DNA of 64,000 bases from Siphonodentalium dalli (taxonomy: Eukaryota; Mollusca; Scaphopoda; Gadilida; Siphonodentaliidae). The notes below the pieces were generated by a model. It saw only the letters and a list, made by a program, of their open reading frames with translations. It had not been told where the DNA came from and searched no databases. Position 1 is the stretch's first letter. Each line of letters starts with the position of its first letter. This document shows, piece by piece, positions 1 through 14,155 of this stretch. The stretch lies in the NCBI GenBank assembly GCA_032622095.1, contig CP136064.1, positions 173,672,310-173,736,309 on the forward strand, read 5' to 3'. The position numbers and the translations under genes are program-made.

Positions 1-139
1 ATCAAGGTAAATATTGTTAGGCCAATGCATTCTCTTATATATGCAAGGCTCCCGATGGGAGACTCTCATATATAAGATAGTGCATTGGCACAGGGTTTTT
101 TGCAAAAAATTCAGGAAGCTCCAGTCATGAAAGGTTTAA
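1..139. mobile_element. TTAA-type MITE with AATGCATTCTCTTATATATG palindrome, right part
   Basis: Contains one 72-base palindrome (about 21-92), then CACAGGGTTTTTTGC and a terminus ATGAAAGGTTTAA. The left side continues beyond the window, so only the second half of the usual two-palindrome element is present. Confidence 0.65.
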
Positions 140-1701
140 GGGCTGCTATGCCAATATATGAGTACTATATCGATAATGATATAGTACATCAAATATAGCG
201 GAACACAAGCTTCAAAATGGCTAAATGAGGGCAGACCAAGCTAATAGAAAATTGAGACAACAACTTGGGAATAGAAAACATACTTCTCCAGAAGTTTATA
301 CTTTTTACAGTATGACAAATTTCTTTTTTATTTTCTTTTGTAAGAAATTAAAACATATTTTTTGTCATCTGTCAATATTAGAGAGGTTTAGATCCAGAAC
401 TTCATAGTTCATGTCAGTCGCTAGCTACGTACAGTCACCTGATTTACTCCATCACAGGACTTGTTTCTCCCTATTATAATGTGATACATTGATGGAAAGA
501 CCTCTAAGAGCTCTTTCCATCAATGTATCACATTATTATAATCAATAAATTTGAAAAATGATCAAGGAAATATGGGTTGATACAAAAATCGGACTTGGCA
601 CTGAAAGGGTTAAACCAAGTCTGTTGGAAGATTTTCCGGTTTGAATGCAATGCCAGCAACATAACGAACAAATACATGTAGCCAGTGAGAGATACATAAG
701 AGTTGTCAAAGTGGACAATCCAAAGTTGCTTATTGCAACAATTTCATTAGGTTTAGTATGATCGTGTGTGACACGTAGTGGAGGAACCACACATGTGATT
801 CAATATTACAATAATCACAGGATGATAATTATGTGTACATGTACATGTAGTACCACTACTCATAAGGCTGAAGGGATCATTGTGGCCACATTTTGAAGTG
901 TTATGTACCATGCTTTACAACAAGTTTTTGGGTACCCAGCTTGACCTTTGCAGTTTTCAGCACATATTTCATACTATAATCTTGCATCCAGACGATCACA
1001 TTTGCTAAATTTTATTGGTGACATAACGCTAAGAATATTTTGGAACACTACAATGTGGCCCAGCGCAGACGACATGACAAGTGTAAAGCCAAAATAACAT
1101 CATGAACCATGCCATGACATCTTTGCTGGTTTTCATTAAGCTAACCAACGAAATTGGTCTAAATGAAACTAATAGGCCTGAGCCTAAATCACATGGTAAT
1201 TCTTCAGAAGTTAGTGAAGCAGCCAATTGTATTTCCATCTCGTTGGTCCATTGCCCATTCCGTGCTTTAGCAATCTCCACACTGTAAAATACCATACCCG
1301 CTCTTGTATTTTTGCTTAATCATATAGGAAAAAAATCATTTGACGTCATAGACATGTCCGTAACATGACAACCATTATATAAATTGCTATAAATAAACCT
1401 AATTTACCAAGTAACATGGATGTCATAAATAGGTTATCATTTCGCACGTGACCGTAATATTCATATTGAATGCAGCACTGAATAACAACAGATATAACGA
1501 ACTGTGTAAACGATTCAACACAGGTCTCATAGCAACAGACCAACGTAACGGTTATTATATATAACTTTGCCTATACATTTGTATAAATTGAAGCTGCAAG
1601 TGAAAGTGCCAGCGCATTCACCTCATAAAAAGATTTGTAATCGCAGTCTTTCAATCAAATTTAGGAGATGAAATCCCTGTATGCAAGATAATAATAGTGC
1701 T
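140..1701. other. Non-coding stretch, no gene seen
   Basis: AT-rich sequence with one hairpin (473-542) and an ACATGTACATGTAG word (835). Short open frames here have no protein-like composition. Confidence 0.6.
473..542. repeat. 70-base hairpin (inverted repeat)
   Basis: Arms of about 28 bases (GTGATACATTGATGGAAAG at 481 and its inverse) around a loop of about a dozen bases. Too short to classify; possibly the remnant of a fold-back MITE. Confidence 0.75.
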
Positions 1702-1851
1702 TATAGTAATACCCTAAGTAATCGACTTCTTAACCACAGTAGGGGAGAGCTTTCCGATGAATGGCAACAAGCCATATTTCCGACTAAATCCTGAAAAGTT
1801 ACCCATAATTCTACTGTGGTTAAGAAGTCGATTACTTAGAGCATTACTGTA
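1702..1851. mobile_element. Fold-back MITE family 1, copy with a short left arm
   Basis: Family 1 elements start TACAGTAATGCCCTAA, end in the inverse, and are nearly two perfect arms of about 105 bases with TA at each outer edge (Tc1/mariner-like target). Here the left arm is shortened to about 45 bases while the right arm (GAGAGCTTTCC to CATTACTGTA) is complete. Confidence 0.85.
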
Positions 1852-2692
1852 TATAGCACTTGTCTCCCTAACAGAAGGGACCCAAAGCACTTCACATTAA
1901 TTAATTGAAGATAAAAAAAAATCAGAGGTTCAACCCCAATTGCTGAATTGCTAAATTTATTTTATATATAAACAGAAGATGTATCCTATAAACAGAATAC
2001 CAGCTGAGGACAGTCGAAAACCGATGTTCATTAGACAACTTTCGCACAATGAACTACAATTGATAAAAATTAAGAAAATATCTAAATAGTAGTCTAAAAA
2101 CAAAATTCAGAATGTCCAAAAACCTTTTCGCAGAATTGACTAGGAGTCAGTTTGTGACAAAATTGTGCCGTTTAAACTTAAATTTCCAGCCCTCGTAGTG
2201 AGGTGATATGATTCTGTACTTAATTATGTTGTTATCAAGCCATAGCTTAGCGCTTTGCAAGATTCTCGTGTTTTACGTGACAAATGATTTAAAATGATAT
2301 AATTGCCACTAACAGATAGAAATTAAGGCCACATGGTGATTACCATTTGAGGACACAATCTCAAAGTCAACTCCCACATTGAGGACCAGAGAAACGATCT
2401 TAAATTTATTACATTATGATGTATTTGTGAATTTTGTTGAAAACCAAAATTGTAATCGTAACTAACGGATATGGATGGCAAAATGACAACTGATAGAAAC
2501 AACACAAACTCTAGTGACATAGTACCCAATTCGTAATTCTCTACAGTAGTACATGTAGTTCTTTATGCGAAATGTGTCTATTATCTATTCTTCCCTATTA
2601 AGGAGTCAAATTAATGCACTCAATACACTCAAGGTCTATTGAATATGTTGACAATTAGTGACAATTTGCCAGAACTCAAGTAGAAAATGATT

Positions 2693-2921
2693 TTAACCCT
2701 TTCAATACTAAATACTCAATGACATGTAGTTCCCTTGGGAATGTTCAGATAATAAATTCAACAAATGACCATAAACATGCAGTTTGTTGAACTTATTATC
2801 TGAAAATTTCCAACCAAAGAATATGAATCCTTCTGCACTTCTATTATCTTTTTGTTGTATTGTTGTCTGCTCATTATTCCTGAAAACCCCTGAAGAGACC
2901 ACTGTGCACTATACATTGGAA
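2693..2921. mobile_element. TTAA-type MITE, 'TACTAAATACTCA' family
   Basis: Starts TTAACCCTTTCAATACTAAA and carries the internal inverted phrase GTTCAGATAATAAATTCAAC / GTTGAACTTATTATCTGA. The right end is eroded after ACTATACATTGG. Confidence 0.7.
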
Positions 2922-2967
2922 ATCTGCAATATCATTAATATTAAATTAAAGACATATTAAGTACTTG

Positions 2968-3310
2968 TTCGGGTGCGTGAAACTGATAAGATAGTACTCG
3001 GGCGCTATGCCAACTGGAGGGGTGTAAGATTCTACTAATGTTGCAGAAAATCGGCCGTACCACTCCAAAGAAAACATCGGCTGAACAACGCTCAATTGTA
3101 AATATTTACTACTCGATTCGGGACGCATCTATCGGCGATAAACTAACGAAAACGATTTCGCCACCGAGAGTCGCTGCATTTAATTAATATATAAGAATGA
3201 CAGTGTGTGTTGTCCATTTGGATATAATATTTCTAAAAATTACTACTTTGAACAAGATTATTCTTCATTTCTATTTTATCACCCTACCGGGGTGTTTCAC
3301 ATCACTTTAA
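2968..3310 (+). repeat. Dispersed repeat pair R1, copy 1
   Basis: About 340 bases from GGGTGCGTGAAACTGATAAG to CACATCACTTTAAA, matching 48056-48407 at roughly 85% by eye. No termini or coding sequence recognised. Confidence 0.75.
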
Positions 3311-3723
3311 ATACAATTTACGTTATATCCGTTAATCATATATAAAGTGCACAATGCATAGGTTCTATTTTTAAATCCAACATAGGGCAGTGCATACCTT
3401 ATATGTATTGGGAGTGTTCATAAACTTAGTTTCCATAAGTGGTTCTTGTTTTAATCGATCACAGATGTTGGTACAAATAGAAATCATTCCTTTAACCTAT
3501 TCACTGCTGAATGACGTCGTGTGCTGGGCTGTTAACGTTCTTGACATTTTGCAGTAGAAAAATATATAAGAAATGTCGCGAAAAACCATACAACTGACTT
3601 CGTGTAAAGGCTGCTATCATACACAATCATTGAACATTGTAGGAAACTTTGAGATACACTTGTCCAGTTGCACCAATTTCTGAGTTCGCAATGATGAATG
3701 ATGGCCACATACTACAGACCATA

Positions 3724-3899
3724 TACAGTAATGCCCTAAATAATCGACTCCTTAACCACAGCAGAATTATGGGTAACTTTTCAGGATTTAGTCAGAAATA
3801 TGGCTTGTTGCCATTCAACAGAAAGCTCTCACTAAATTCTGAAAAGTTACCAATAATTCTGCTGTGGTTAAGGAGTCAATTATTTAGGGCATTACTGTA
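3724..3899. mobile_element. Fold-back MITE family 1, near-complete copy
   Basis: Outer TA...TA and inverted arms reading CCCTAAATAATCGACTCCTT at the left and the inverse at the right. The right arm has lost part of its inner segment, giving 176 bases. Confidence 0.88.
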
Positions 3900-4426
3900 G
3901 CACACGACATGCACTTTTATGTCCATAATAGTTACAGACGTCATAGCATCGAAGAGGTTAAAATACGTTCACTGAATAGTTGTGTCGCTGAAATTGACGC
4001 ATTAAAGCCGTATGATGCCTTATCCTGCCATGCATCTTATTCTTGAGAATTCTTTTTCTTGTCACTTTTTCTCACCACTTTCAACAGACTTTAATCTCAG
4101 CATTAAATTTATCAGCTCTGTAAAAAAAAGACCTGCTCCAATGCTATATGCATTCATTGTGTACCATTCGAAGTTGGTTAAATGTCAAAAAGTTACCAAA
4201 ATTTTAGAGGCCAAATGCCATAACATTACTAGTTAGCCATTCACATCAAGAAGTAAACATTCTGATGAAAGTTCTCACAATGTTTTCCATGCAATAAGAC
4301 ACAAACATTTAGTGTTACTGTTGAGCCAAAACTCATGATACTATCCAATCGAGGGGATTTGATAATGCTGTTGATCATGTGCATCACTGTCAACACTGGT
4401 GAAGACCACAGATACTCTGACCACTG

Positions 4427-4672
4427 TACAGTAATGCCCTAAGTAATCAACTCCTTAACCACAGCAGAATTATGGGTAACTTTTCAGGATTTAGTCGGAA
4501 ATATGGCTTGTTGCCATTCATCAGAAAGCTCTCAGGGAGTAATGTTATGGCAGAAAGCTCTCAGGGAGAGCTTTCCGATGAATGGCAACAAGCCATATTT
4601 CCGACTAAATCCTGAAAAGTTACCCATAATTCTACTGTGGTTAAGGAGTCAATTACTTAGGGCATTACTGTA
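4427..4672. mobile_element. Fold-back MITE family 1, copy with expanded centre
   Basis: Both arms are complete. At the loop the GGAAAGCTCTC-like phrase is repeated (GAAAGCTCTCAGGGAG twice around 4530-4565), making this the longest copy (246 bases). Confidence 0.9.
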
Positions 4673-6953
4673 GCTGTATCAAATAAACTATACACTGGTG
4701 AATAAAATAGTCCAACTTGATGAATATGAATGCAAATATTTATTATGGCTCAAACTTTGCATTTCAAGCATCAAGTGACTACCGGTAAATAATATGTTAC
4801 AGGGAAATCGATCCCATGATAGCTGAACAATAATTTGTTGATAAACTTCATATTCTGTGTAAATTGTTTCAAATTATTAGCAGTCATGTCTAATATTGGA
4901 TATAAGATGGTAAATTTCAGAACTTGATGTTGACTAATAAACTAATATGAACTGTTGCATGGGCATTGTTTTGGAATCAAAAGTATTGTCATATAACTAT
5001 CAGGTGATATTTTCTGGCCACACATATTCGTGCAATACTTTGTTGATGCTTAACGTGAAGTTTGACATCCTCCATCCTATCTAACCCCACAATTAATACA
5101 AAAGTGTGCTCGGGGAGAAGAGACCCAAGCATATATTGCGCACTAATAAACAATCCAGTTGAAGTGAAGCTACATGATAATGCATCATATGCAGTTGTTG
5201 TAGCACAGTTTTAGGGTCTATTCTGATTAGAATTTGCACGTGTAGCAAGACGCAGTGACTTTTAATGCGCGTGAAATCTTACTATAATTTGACCTGATAT
5301 TGAAAACTTTTTTCGCCCATAGTGTTGTCAATGGCTATATCAATAACATATTATTTTAGTTAATAGCGAAACACTATCAGCAAAAATATTGCTAACACTA
5401 GACGAGAGACATGCAATGAATGGTTCCACAGCCAGCCATAGTGGGAGGAGTACAACAGTTGATAGGAGACAATTGTCTGTTGAAATACATTAATTAAATT
5501 TACAGACTGCTTTTGATGGTTCACATACACAAGAACATACCCTGTTCTCGTCTTTAAATGCAAAAAATAATGATTGTCACGCTTACACAAAAGACACCGT
5601 TATATTCATGGATAAATTTCCAATATCAGAGTACAAATTGCGAGCTCAGTACACTTGATTAGACCACTAAAAACATTGTTTGAGAATAGACCATTTAAAG
5701 CTAAATCTGATATCCAAATATGGGTGGACAAAGATGGTGTCAGAATTTCAGCGCAGCAATCAAATGGCCAAGTTGCTGATTGGTAGAATATATCTTCTAA
5801 TAATTATTTGACTGCCAGCTGTGGAAGATCCATTGAACTCAGTCATAGTTAATAAATTATAAAGTGGCTCAACATTAAAAGTTGATGCATCTTGTTGATG
5901 TTTGACTCTATCAGAATAGACCGTTTATAATTACTTATGTTAATGAGCCTGTTACATTCAATGTAAATATGTATGAATCACAAATAATAGATTATTATCG
6001 ACAGTAAATGAGAAGATTGGTTGTATATGTATTGATAAATATGAGTGAACTTATGAATTTGGTATCAGAAGGATGATATAGACTCAACAATATACAATAA
6101 CATGGTTTTCATAGCAATACATGTACATGTAGATTCAAGCATTTGCCCAACTTGTATTATTCTGATTTTAAAAAAAATCCTAGATTTTCATACAGATTCT
6201 TTTGGAGTTGTTAGGCAGAATATATTTTTTTATTTATGACAATATTAATATTGAATACATTATCAGGGTCTAAAAGTCAACTAATATCTGGATTCATAAT
6301 AGTCAATTGATACCTTGGTTCATAATGTCATAAAGTTCACTGCCTGCAAATTGTTGGAATAGATCCACAACCATTTTTGAGTCATTGACCATGCACCTAT
6401 ACCTACCTTTAATACAAATTCAATAAAAAAAAATTATTAATACGTGATCACTTGTTTATGAAGATGTCAATGAATATGACCCTTAAATGGCCATTTCGAA
6501 GGATAGCCGTTCTTTTCTATATTTTTATCAATTAATACTAATCATGATTTAATATAGTCTTACTGCTGTTTGTCTAGGCAAATAACTGGCTAAAATATCT
6601 TTTGTAAATAAAAGATATTGAAGGGAGACTCATAATTAGGGTTGCAGAGATGAAAATCTAGCAATTTTTTTAAATTCTGGCTTTGCAAAGCTCTGTCATT
6701 CCTTTGGTTTTTATCTAGAAAACATACTAATTTATATGCATTCAGGAGATATAATAATGTGTAGAGATATGTGAGCAAAATGAATCATACTGGTAATGTT
6801 GCCAACACAAAATATGGCAGAAACAAAACAACAAATAAAATAACAATAATCAGCAGATGAGATAGATTTCCTGAAAAAAAAAGGCAAAAGATAAATTGAA
6901 GGCCCACTTAATTTTCGAACCCCCTGATCACATTATATGAAATATATGCCATA
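4673..6953. other. Non-coding stretch, no gene or intact repeat seen
   Basis: AT-rich; I see no exon-like frame, no long inverted or direct repeat, and no RNA gene. Confidence 0.55.
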
Positions 6954-7321
6954 TTAACCCTTTACCCAACAGAAGGGCCCTGTGCCAATGCATTCTCTTA
7001 TATATGCGAGTCGACCATAGGTCGCCTCGCATATATAAGAGAATGCATTGGCTTAACACATTAAAAATTATAAAATTGTTAAAGAATGTAAGAAAAAATG
7101 CCAATGCATTCTCTTATATATGCGAGGCGACCTATGGTCGACTCGCATATATAAGAGAATGCATTAGCACAGGGCATAACTGTAACTATCACAATGTGGT
7201 CAAGGAGCCGGTTCCAATGATATCCATATTTGTATGGTTCTATTGAGACAGACCGAAGATATTTTAGGCTGTTGAAGCTTTATTTGGCCGGTTTTGGCCG
7301 GTTTGTTGGGTAAAGGGTTAA
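6954..7321. mobile_element. TTAA-type MITE with two internal palindromes
   Basis: The outer repeats TTAACCCTTTACCCAACA and its exact inverse (7304-7321) define the element. Inside are two near-identical palindromes of about 72 bases (6981-7053 and 7099-7172) separated by 45 bases. Flanking TTAA and CCCTTT ends fit a piggyBac-mobilised MITE. Confidence 0.85.
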
Positions 7322-8474
7322 TATATACCATTTGAAAGAGGAAGCTCCAAAAGTTTGTATTATCAACTTATCCAGTGTAATAAACTGTGAACATGTTGTT
7401 TTTGTTGAGGTACCGACATGTTTGTAGTCCAATTCTTATAGTTTTCTATAGTCAACATTTGAAATGCATATATTTTCAACATGGCATTAACCAGGTTTCT
7501 GCTAGCTAGGCTGGTAAAAAACTGACCCAGTTTTGGTGCCCAAAAAAAAAATATTAAAGGTGGCATCAATCCGTATAAAATATTGTTTTGTACTGGTCTG
7601 GTTGTATTTGCTTTCTGATGACCAGTCACCAATGCCACAAATTGAAACACATCAAATGGTTTTACCATTGACTATTTCAATTTCGTCCGAAACAAATTCA
7701 AAGAGTTATTCCCAAAACTGAGGGAAACGATATATGCAAAAATATCAGGGGTTGGGGTACAATGGCAAATACAAGCTTAACTTTCCAGATAAAATTATGA
7801 TTTTGGCAATAAAGATCATGTGGCTGACAAGTGTCAGGAAAACTGTGGCACGTGCACAGACAGGACTGAACTTGAATTTGAGATATTTTTTTTGCTATCG
7901 TCTGCTATGTACTGTAAAATAAATCAATCGTCTGTTAATCCATCCATATATTTCTGTAGTAAAATTATGAATTTAACGGAAATGTGTCATCATGTGCCAT
8001 GAAAATTAACTTTGATAAATATTCATTTTGAAAATTTCACAATTACTATTTCCGCGTTCAGGATTAGATTGGTCTGATATTACCATGACAAATTCTATAT
8101 TGGTGACAGTTGTCTTTTCTTCACAGATGATAAATTCAGTGAAATTTCTTAATATTTATGGAAATAACATGTAATCGGGTGTAACGCGGGTGTGATTTTC
8201 AAATTATGGCAGTATTTTTATAACCCAATACAACCGCCCAATACAACAATATTCTCTGGTGCAAGGAAACAGGACTTTTGAGCATGGAATTTCAAAATTT
8301 GCATACGAGGGCCAAACCATCCTATCCTAGGTTCTACGAGCCCTACATTTTAACCCTAGCAGAAACCCTGCATTAACGTCAGGAAATCTGATTGTATGAT
8401 CCCTAAATGTTAGATTACAATAACAATGGTTATTACTAATTTTGTTTTCTTCTTGATAAACTTTAGTATTCTTA

Positions 8475-8902
8475 AAGATGCATAATCCGAATTAACACTC
8501 CCAAATTACTATTTCTTTGGCTTCGAGGGTAACAAATATTTGATTCGCCCACCCATTAAAGCTCAGTGATCAGATATTGATTCTTGAAATTTTTTATTTC
8601 CCCAAGATATGTAATTTTTGGCAGCCTGGCAAATATTGGTCAAGCCGACAGTATCGGTTCAAATTGCAGATGAAGATTTATAACTCTAAACTCAAGTGGC
8701 TTTGGGTGTTAGATATTTGATAATCCGAACAAATTTCGTTGAACATAATGTTGATAAACAACACATTCTGGGCAATTTTATTCTATCATTGACTGTGGTT
8801 AGCATTATTTTTGGGCAATTAATCAATTCTGAACTAAAGAGGCATTTCAAAAAGTGTTGTTGTTGGAATCTGATATGGGGATCATCAAATTGAATTGAGT
8901 AG
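8475..8902 (+). repeat. Dispersed repeat pair R2, copy 1
   Basis: About 430 bases from AAGATGCATAATCCGAATTA to TTGAATTGAGTAG, matching 17590-18035 at about 80% identity. Non-coding. Confidence 0.75.
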
Positions 8903-9311
8903 CCTACCTTTAAGATTAACTAGCGAAATGTTCTACTCACTGCTGAAGTTTGGATTTTAGAACTAATAGAATGAAGAGTTAAAATTCAATGAACAAGTGT
9001 ATATTCTTTCAGGTACAAGTATGTAGAATTTTTAATTCTAATTAATAGATAGTCAACAGCAATAAGGCTGATGTCCCTACTAGGGTGGGGAACCTAAATT
9101 ATGTCATAATTTGCCTGAAAATGGCAGCCTGAAAATTTCACCATACATTTTTCAAGATATCAGCAAGCTATATATTTGACAAATGAGCAATCCCAACAAC
9201 TCATCTCAGATAATGCAAAAACTGGATATCAAACAGATTTGTTGAGGAGATTTGGTGTTCTAATTTCACAACTGTGATAATTGGTGTCTTAAGTTACTTG
9301 AACACCTATAT

Positions 9312-9640
9312 CGCCTAAATACGGCCATTTATGGGACCATCTCCTTTTATACTCAACAGAATATATGCAACAAATGAATGAATTTGAGGTATGGATTAGT
9401 GCAACATACACTCCTGTTCTCTATGAATGATGTATACAACAATGGTAAATATAATGAAAATGAATTAATGGCTGGAGTCATAAATTCATTTTCATTATAA
9501 TTACCATGTTTTTACATGATTCATAGAGCATATGAGTGTATTTTGCACTAATCCATGGCCCAAATTCATTCATTTGTTGCATATATTCTGTTGAGTCTAA
9601 AAGGAGATGGTCCCTTAAATGGCCGGATTTAGTGTACAGT
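9312..9640. mobile_element. Fold-back MITE family 2, copy 1
   Basis: Long inverted arms: GACCATCTCCTTTTATACTC at 9338 against the inverse ending at 9615, and ATTCATTTTCATTATAATTA near the centre. The ends read CTAAATACGGCCATTTA and TAAATGGCCGGATTTAG. Diverged arms, about 330 bases. Confidence 0.7.
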
Positions 9641-11567
9641 GCCCCTTTAAGCACTTTGTAGGTATTGAATGGTCACTTGTCATATTCATAGCTACTCCAT
9701 GCATTCTAGGCCCTGTGAAATGAGGGAGAGCAGGGTGCTTTACAAGACTGCTATTGATGCACAATTCAAAAGCAAAGAAAGATCTGCAGAAAATAATGAC
9801 AGCCATAATTTTGCCCATCTAAAATGACACCACATTCAATGATCAGCCTTGGTCATAATAGTATCAGCCTTATGTAAATATAATGTCACAAAAGACTCGT
9901 TTCCTTTGACTCGGCCACAAAGACAAAATTTTATGCACATACATCTGAATGGCAGTATTGAGAGGCATAAGGAAATAATGGATGTCTTGTTCAAATAATG
10001 TGGGCATTGTCGGAATATTACGCAAATATTTGACGAGAGGTTGGAAGAATATATCAAGCATGTTTTTACTAAACAGATTGCAAGCATTGACTATCAGATA
10101 AGATAATTCTCTGAAGATTTTTACCACTGGAATTAGTATTATACATGTAATATTATTGAAATTTTCAAGCAATTCTGCATAAAATCAAATTTTGGAGAGT
10201 AAAACAAAAATGGCAAATAGGATATAGGCCTATGCCACCATTAACTATCGTCATCTGATTTAATATACTGCAAATACCACAAAATAAGACATGTTGCTTT
10301 AAAATTTTAGTTTGTGGGTTAATGGGAACATCTGATTCATATTGGAGGTTTAGCTAAGTGAAAACAGGTAAAATATTCATAATGTATGAGTATGAAAACT
10401 AGATGTTTCATGTTATTGTGATGGCAATACATGTTATTGAAATGACATACAATACATGATTGATTCAAACACATAAAATAATAAAATATGATTGTTGAAA
10501 GAGTCTGTGGATGACATTACATGTATGAATGAAGCATTGTACTAAAAATTTATAACATGATACATTGGTTTTTTCATCAATATGAATATGACATAAGTCA
10601 CAGTTGTCCATTTATCGCAAGAGGCTTAATAAATACACCTAGGACCCAAACAGACATATTGAACTGTATTGGGAGTCAACAGCCAACCTCCACACCAGGG
10701 AATGATGTACTTAAGTACATCGGGGAGGGGGAATGCCATAAATCAGTACTCAATACCATATACTCACAGTTGAAAATTCTGAATTTGAGAATGAGAGATG
10801 ACTTTGAGATTGAGACAGAAGAACATGCAATGGGGGATTACTCAAGAACAAGCCTATGTTGCAAACATTGACTTTTTGATTTAAATAATTTCAGTGTTAG
10901 ACTGAAAATAGTTTTCCAATGAAAAGCTAGTTTTTACAACCGAAAATAGCTCTTTAAACTGTTCTAAGCATGAGATCACAAAAAAATAAAAACTAATTTT
11001 AAAATGATAAATGCTGACAAATGTTTACGAATATTTTGACAGAATATAAAGAAAGAACTGCTATTTAAAAAAAAAATTAATTTCAGAAAATATTATTTGT
11101 GAACAGCTCATAAAATAAATTTACTTAATTATTATTCCTTAATTTATTGGGAAAAACATGATTTTCTGGCTCAATAGCATTCTCACACATGATGTCTTTT
11201 AGGTGAAACAAGTCCAAATACCAAACAGTCACCATCAAACCACCATTGACGCAGACAGGCACCCGGCACCCACAACAATTACCACCCACAAGTAACAGCC
11301 AATAAAAATTCGAGCGTAAAACACTAATGATAAAGATGTCCCTGTCTGCAATGATTGGATGGTGACTACTCAATGTTTGAGACTCACATACAGTAGTGAT
11401 AACATGGACAGTGTGTGTCTATCTTGTCCGAAAAAAATATATCTAAGTATAAAACAGAAAAAATATATACCTCATAATAAAACCGGTGAAAACAGCATTC
11501 ATTCAAAGTACAGCAGGTCATAAATAAAAAATCTAATACCTGTCAGAAGAGAATGAAACTTCAGACA

Positions 11568-11640
11568 TAATGTGAATGATATGTTGAAAAGCATATGTAC
11601 CATGTCCCTTTAACAGTGTAAATCATGAATCACCACTATT
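11568..11640 (+). repeat. Direct repeat R3, copy 1
   Basis: About 70 bases (ATGTTGAAAAGCATATGTAC ... CATGAATCACCACTATT) repeated at 12191-12285 in the same orientation. Copy 1 lacks 22 bases present in copy 2. Confidence 0.8.
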
Positions 11641-12190
11641 ATCTAATGCAACTGAAGTGAAGACAGATCAATTTTTTATCAAACTTGTAAAGTTAGAAGA
11701 GTAAGGTGACTAAAAGTCACCTTCCTATTTAAGCCATAAGGAATTAGCGTTCTGTGTTCAAATATATAGTATATTTCCCTATTTTTGCAAACTTTAGTGT
11801 TTGCCTCATAAGCCGGGGACCCGAACGCTTCTAATCAGGCTTTAAAGTTGACCACCAGTGTTGACAAAATTAAAGTATATTCTGGACTCCTCGACCTATG
11901 ACCTCTGGGGCATTACGGAATCTGACGAGGTTTGCCAAATGAATTCAAGTAACGTGGGCAATTTCTTACTTCAGTATAATAAGAGGTTGATCATTTATTT
12001 TAATTATTGCTTCCTCCAACAAAGTCATGGGGAGTATGGAAAGATTCATTTTTGGTGTCCAAATTTTTTTATTTTTTTCTCAAGGTTACTATTTTGAATG
12101 TTATCCTCACCAATTTTGTTTACTCAAGTAAGCCCTAATTGAAAGCCATGTGCCCAAGCCCAAATATTGCTTATTTTGGCTTTTCTCCAC

Positions 12191-12285
12191 ATTATGTGAA
12201 TGATATGTTGAAAAGCATATGTACCATGTCCCTTTAATCATTTGGATGATACATGCACCAGTGTAAATCATGAATCACCACTATT
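12191..12285 (+). repeat. Direct repeat R3, copy 2
   Basis: Same as 11568-11640 plus a 22-base segment (TTTGGATGATACATGCACC). The 550 bases between the copies contain no recognisable gene. Confidence 0.8.
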
Positions 12286-14155
12286 TGATTAATTCTGCAT
12301 GTACAGCTCATTCCAGTGAAACGAAATGGCATGAACAAGAGAAGCCAGTTTATTTATAAGCTTCAATGGCTTCCAAATAAATCAGGCTCCAAAATATTGC
12401 AATGTTTACAGTACAGTAGGAGGGAGGTAACTCCAATATCCACCTGTGTAAACATACTGCCATAAGCAATTAAACTTGGGTTACAATACAAATGCAACAG
12501 TCGGCATGGGTTCCATCAACCATAGCGCAGAAGATGAGCCAATTCTTGAAAATCCCAATAAACTACTTTAGATGTCTGGGTCATTTGTCATAAACCATTA
12601 AATTGCTCTATCAACACAAACTGACTGTAAATATGCAGGGATCACATTTCACATAGTGCACAAAGGACCAATATAATGGAGGCATGCATGTGCATGTTTT
12701 ACACTACATGTACACTATTAATATCGCATTCTTGACTGTTGAGTCACAGTATCAAATATTTCACTTCCTGGCCACAGCAACATATCCGATGTTAGTTAGC
12801 CTTCAATTTTGAACTTTCCTGTAGAGTAGCAACAACATTCAGCTTCCATTATGAAAAGGGCTCATCAAGATCAATACAAACAAAATAATCTGCTTTAATG
12901 AGATGAGTATATGAAGTGAATGAATCATAAAGTGGTTGAGGGTAGGGGTGGGTATACAATTAATTAGTTGTTTTATGAGCCAGCTATCTAATGACATTCT
13001 CATGTCAGTGAGTTTATCATTTCAGAGATTAATATTGGATGAACAGTTGTTATTTGTTCATCAAACTAGTGTTACTGAAATTCTGATATCCATAGATATT
13101 GAATTATCAATATTGAAATCATTTAACCTTATATGGCTTCAAGTTCTACCTATTTAATTAGCTAGGTCATGGCCTCCAGTGTTCTATCACAAAACAATTT
13201 GATTAAAACCTAGACATGCCACAAAGTAATCTATAATTTCATAAAGTCATTACTCAGTATTATACCACAATATAAAGTAAAATGTTAAACATGAGGGGGC
13301 CAGAAAGAAACTGAGTGGAAGTGCTTCCCATCTGAATGGCTACCATATCACATCCATGATAATATCAATCAATGCCTCTATATTCAGGATTTTTCTATGA
13401 ACTCTGGTGAAAAGAAACTATTTGTAACATACTCAGCTGCCTTCATTACTTCAAATTTTAATTTGTGTTGCATTAAATTTCACACAAAAAATTATTTTCA
13501 CACTGAACATCACATTCAATCACTCACTCTCGTGTGCAAATATAAATGGACATAATTATTTCCACAATAAGTATTGTACCATATGCGATTGCAACCACAA
13601 GAATTTATTTTAATTGTCTATAATAGGTTTGATGATTAAAATGTGAAAACAACATAAATGGTCAAGTGGTAATTAAGTTTTTGGCATTGATAGTCGACTA
13701 TTACATTATTCAAAAAGGAATACTGTCCAAGTGGAGTCAGTTTGAAATACTGAAAATACCAAATAGGTGTGAAATTAATGAATATATTCAATCTAGAGTG
13801 TTTCTATCTTTTTGAAAATGCAAATTAATTGTTGATTTTAAACAATGGATGCATTTCATTAAAGTTAACATCCACCTCAGCTCTTTTAATACCCAAACTA
13901 GAATCAAGGAACAATATCCATAAACTTACATAGACTAACATTATCATTTCATTTTCTTATAACAGAAGGTTTAGAGGGCAATAAGGAATTATCCACCAGA
14001 TGAGTCTTAGATGACAGAAAAACAACCAGATTCATGTGTCATTATTTCAGCGAAGAAAGAGGTTGGAACTCTCATCAAACAGATTTATTGGAATGCGATT
14101 TTCAGGCTTAGCTACTCACGTTGTTGATTTCACATCAAAGATATTTTTGTCACAT

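Larger units (their letters stand above)
9641..14155. other. Non-coding stretch apart from direct repeat R3
   Basis: No convincing exon. The 104-codon open frame at 10557-10871 resembles nothing I know. A mollusc-typical GGGAGGTAACTCC word occurs at 12423. Confidence 0.5.

Noticed and set aside
10557-10871. 104-codon open frame as a gene
   Set aside because: No recognisable motif, no splice context, and composition close to random AT-rich translation.
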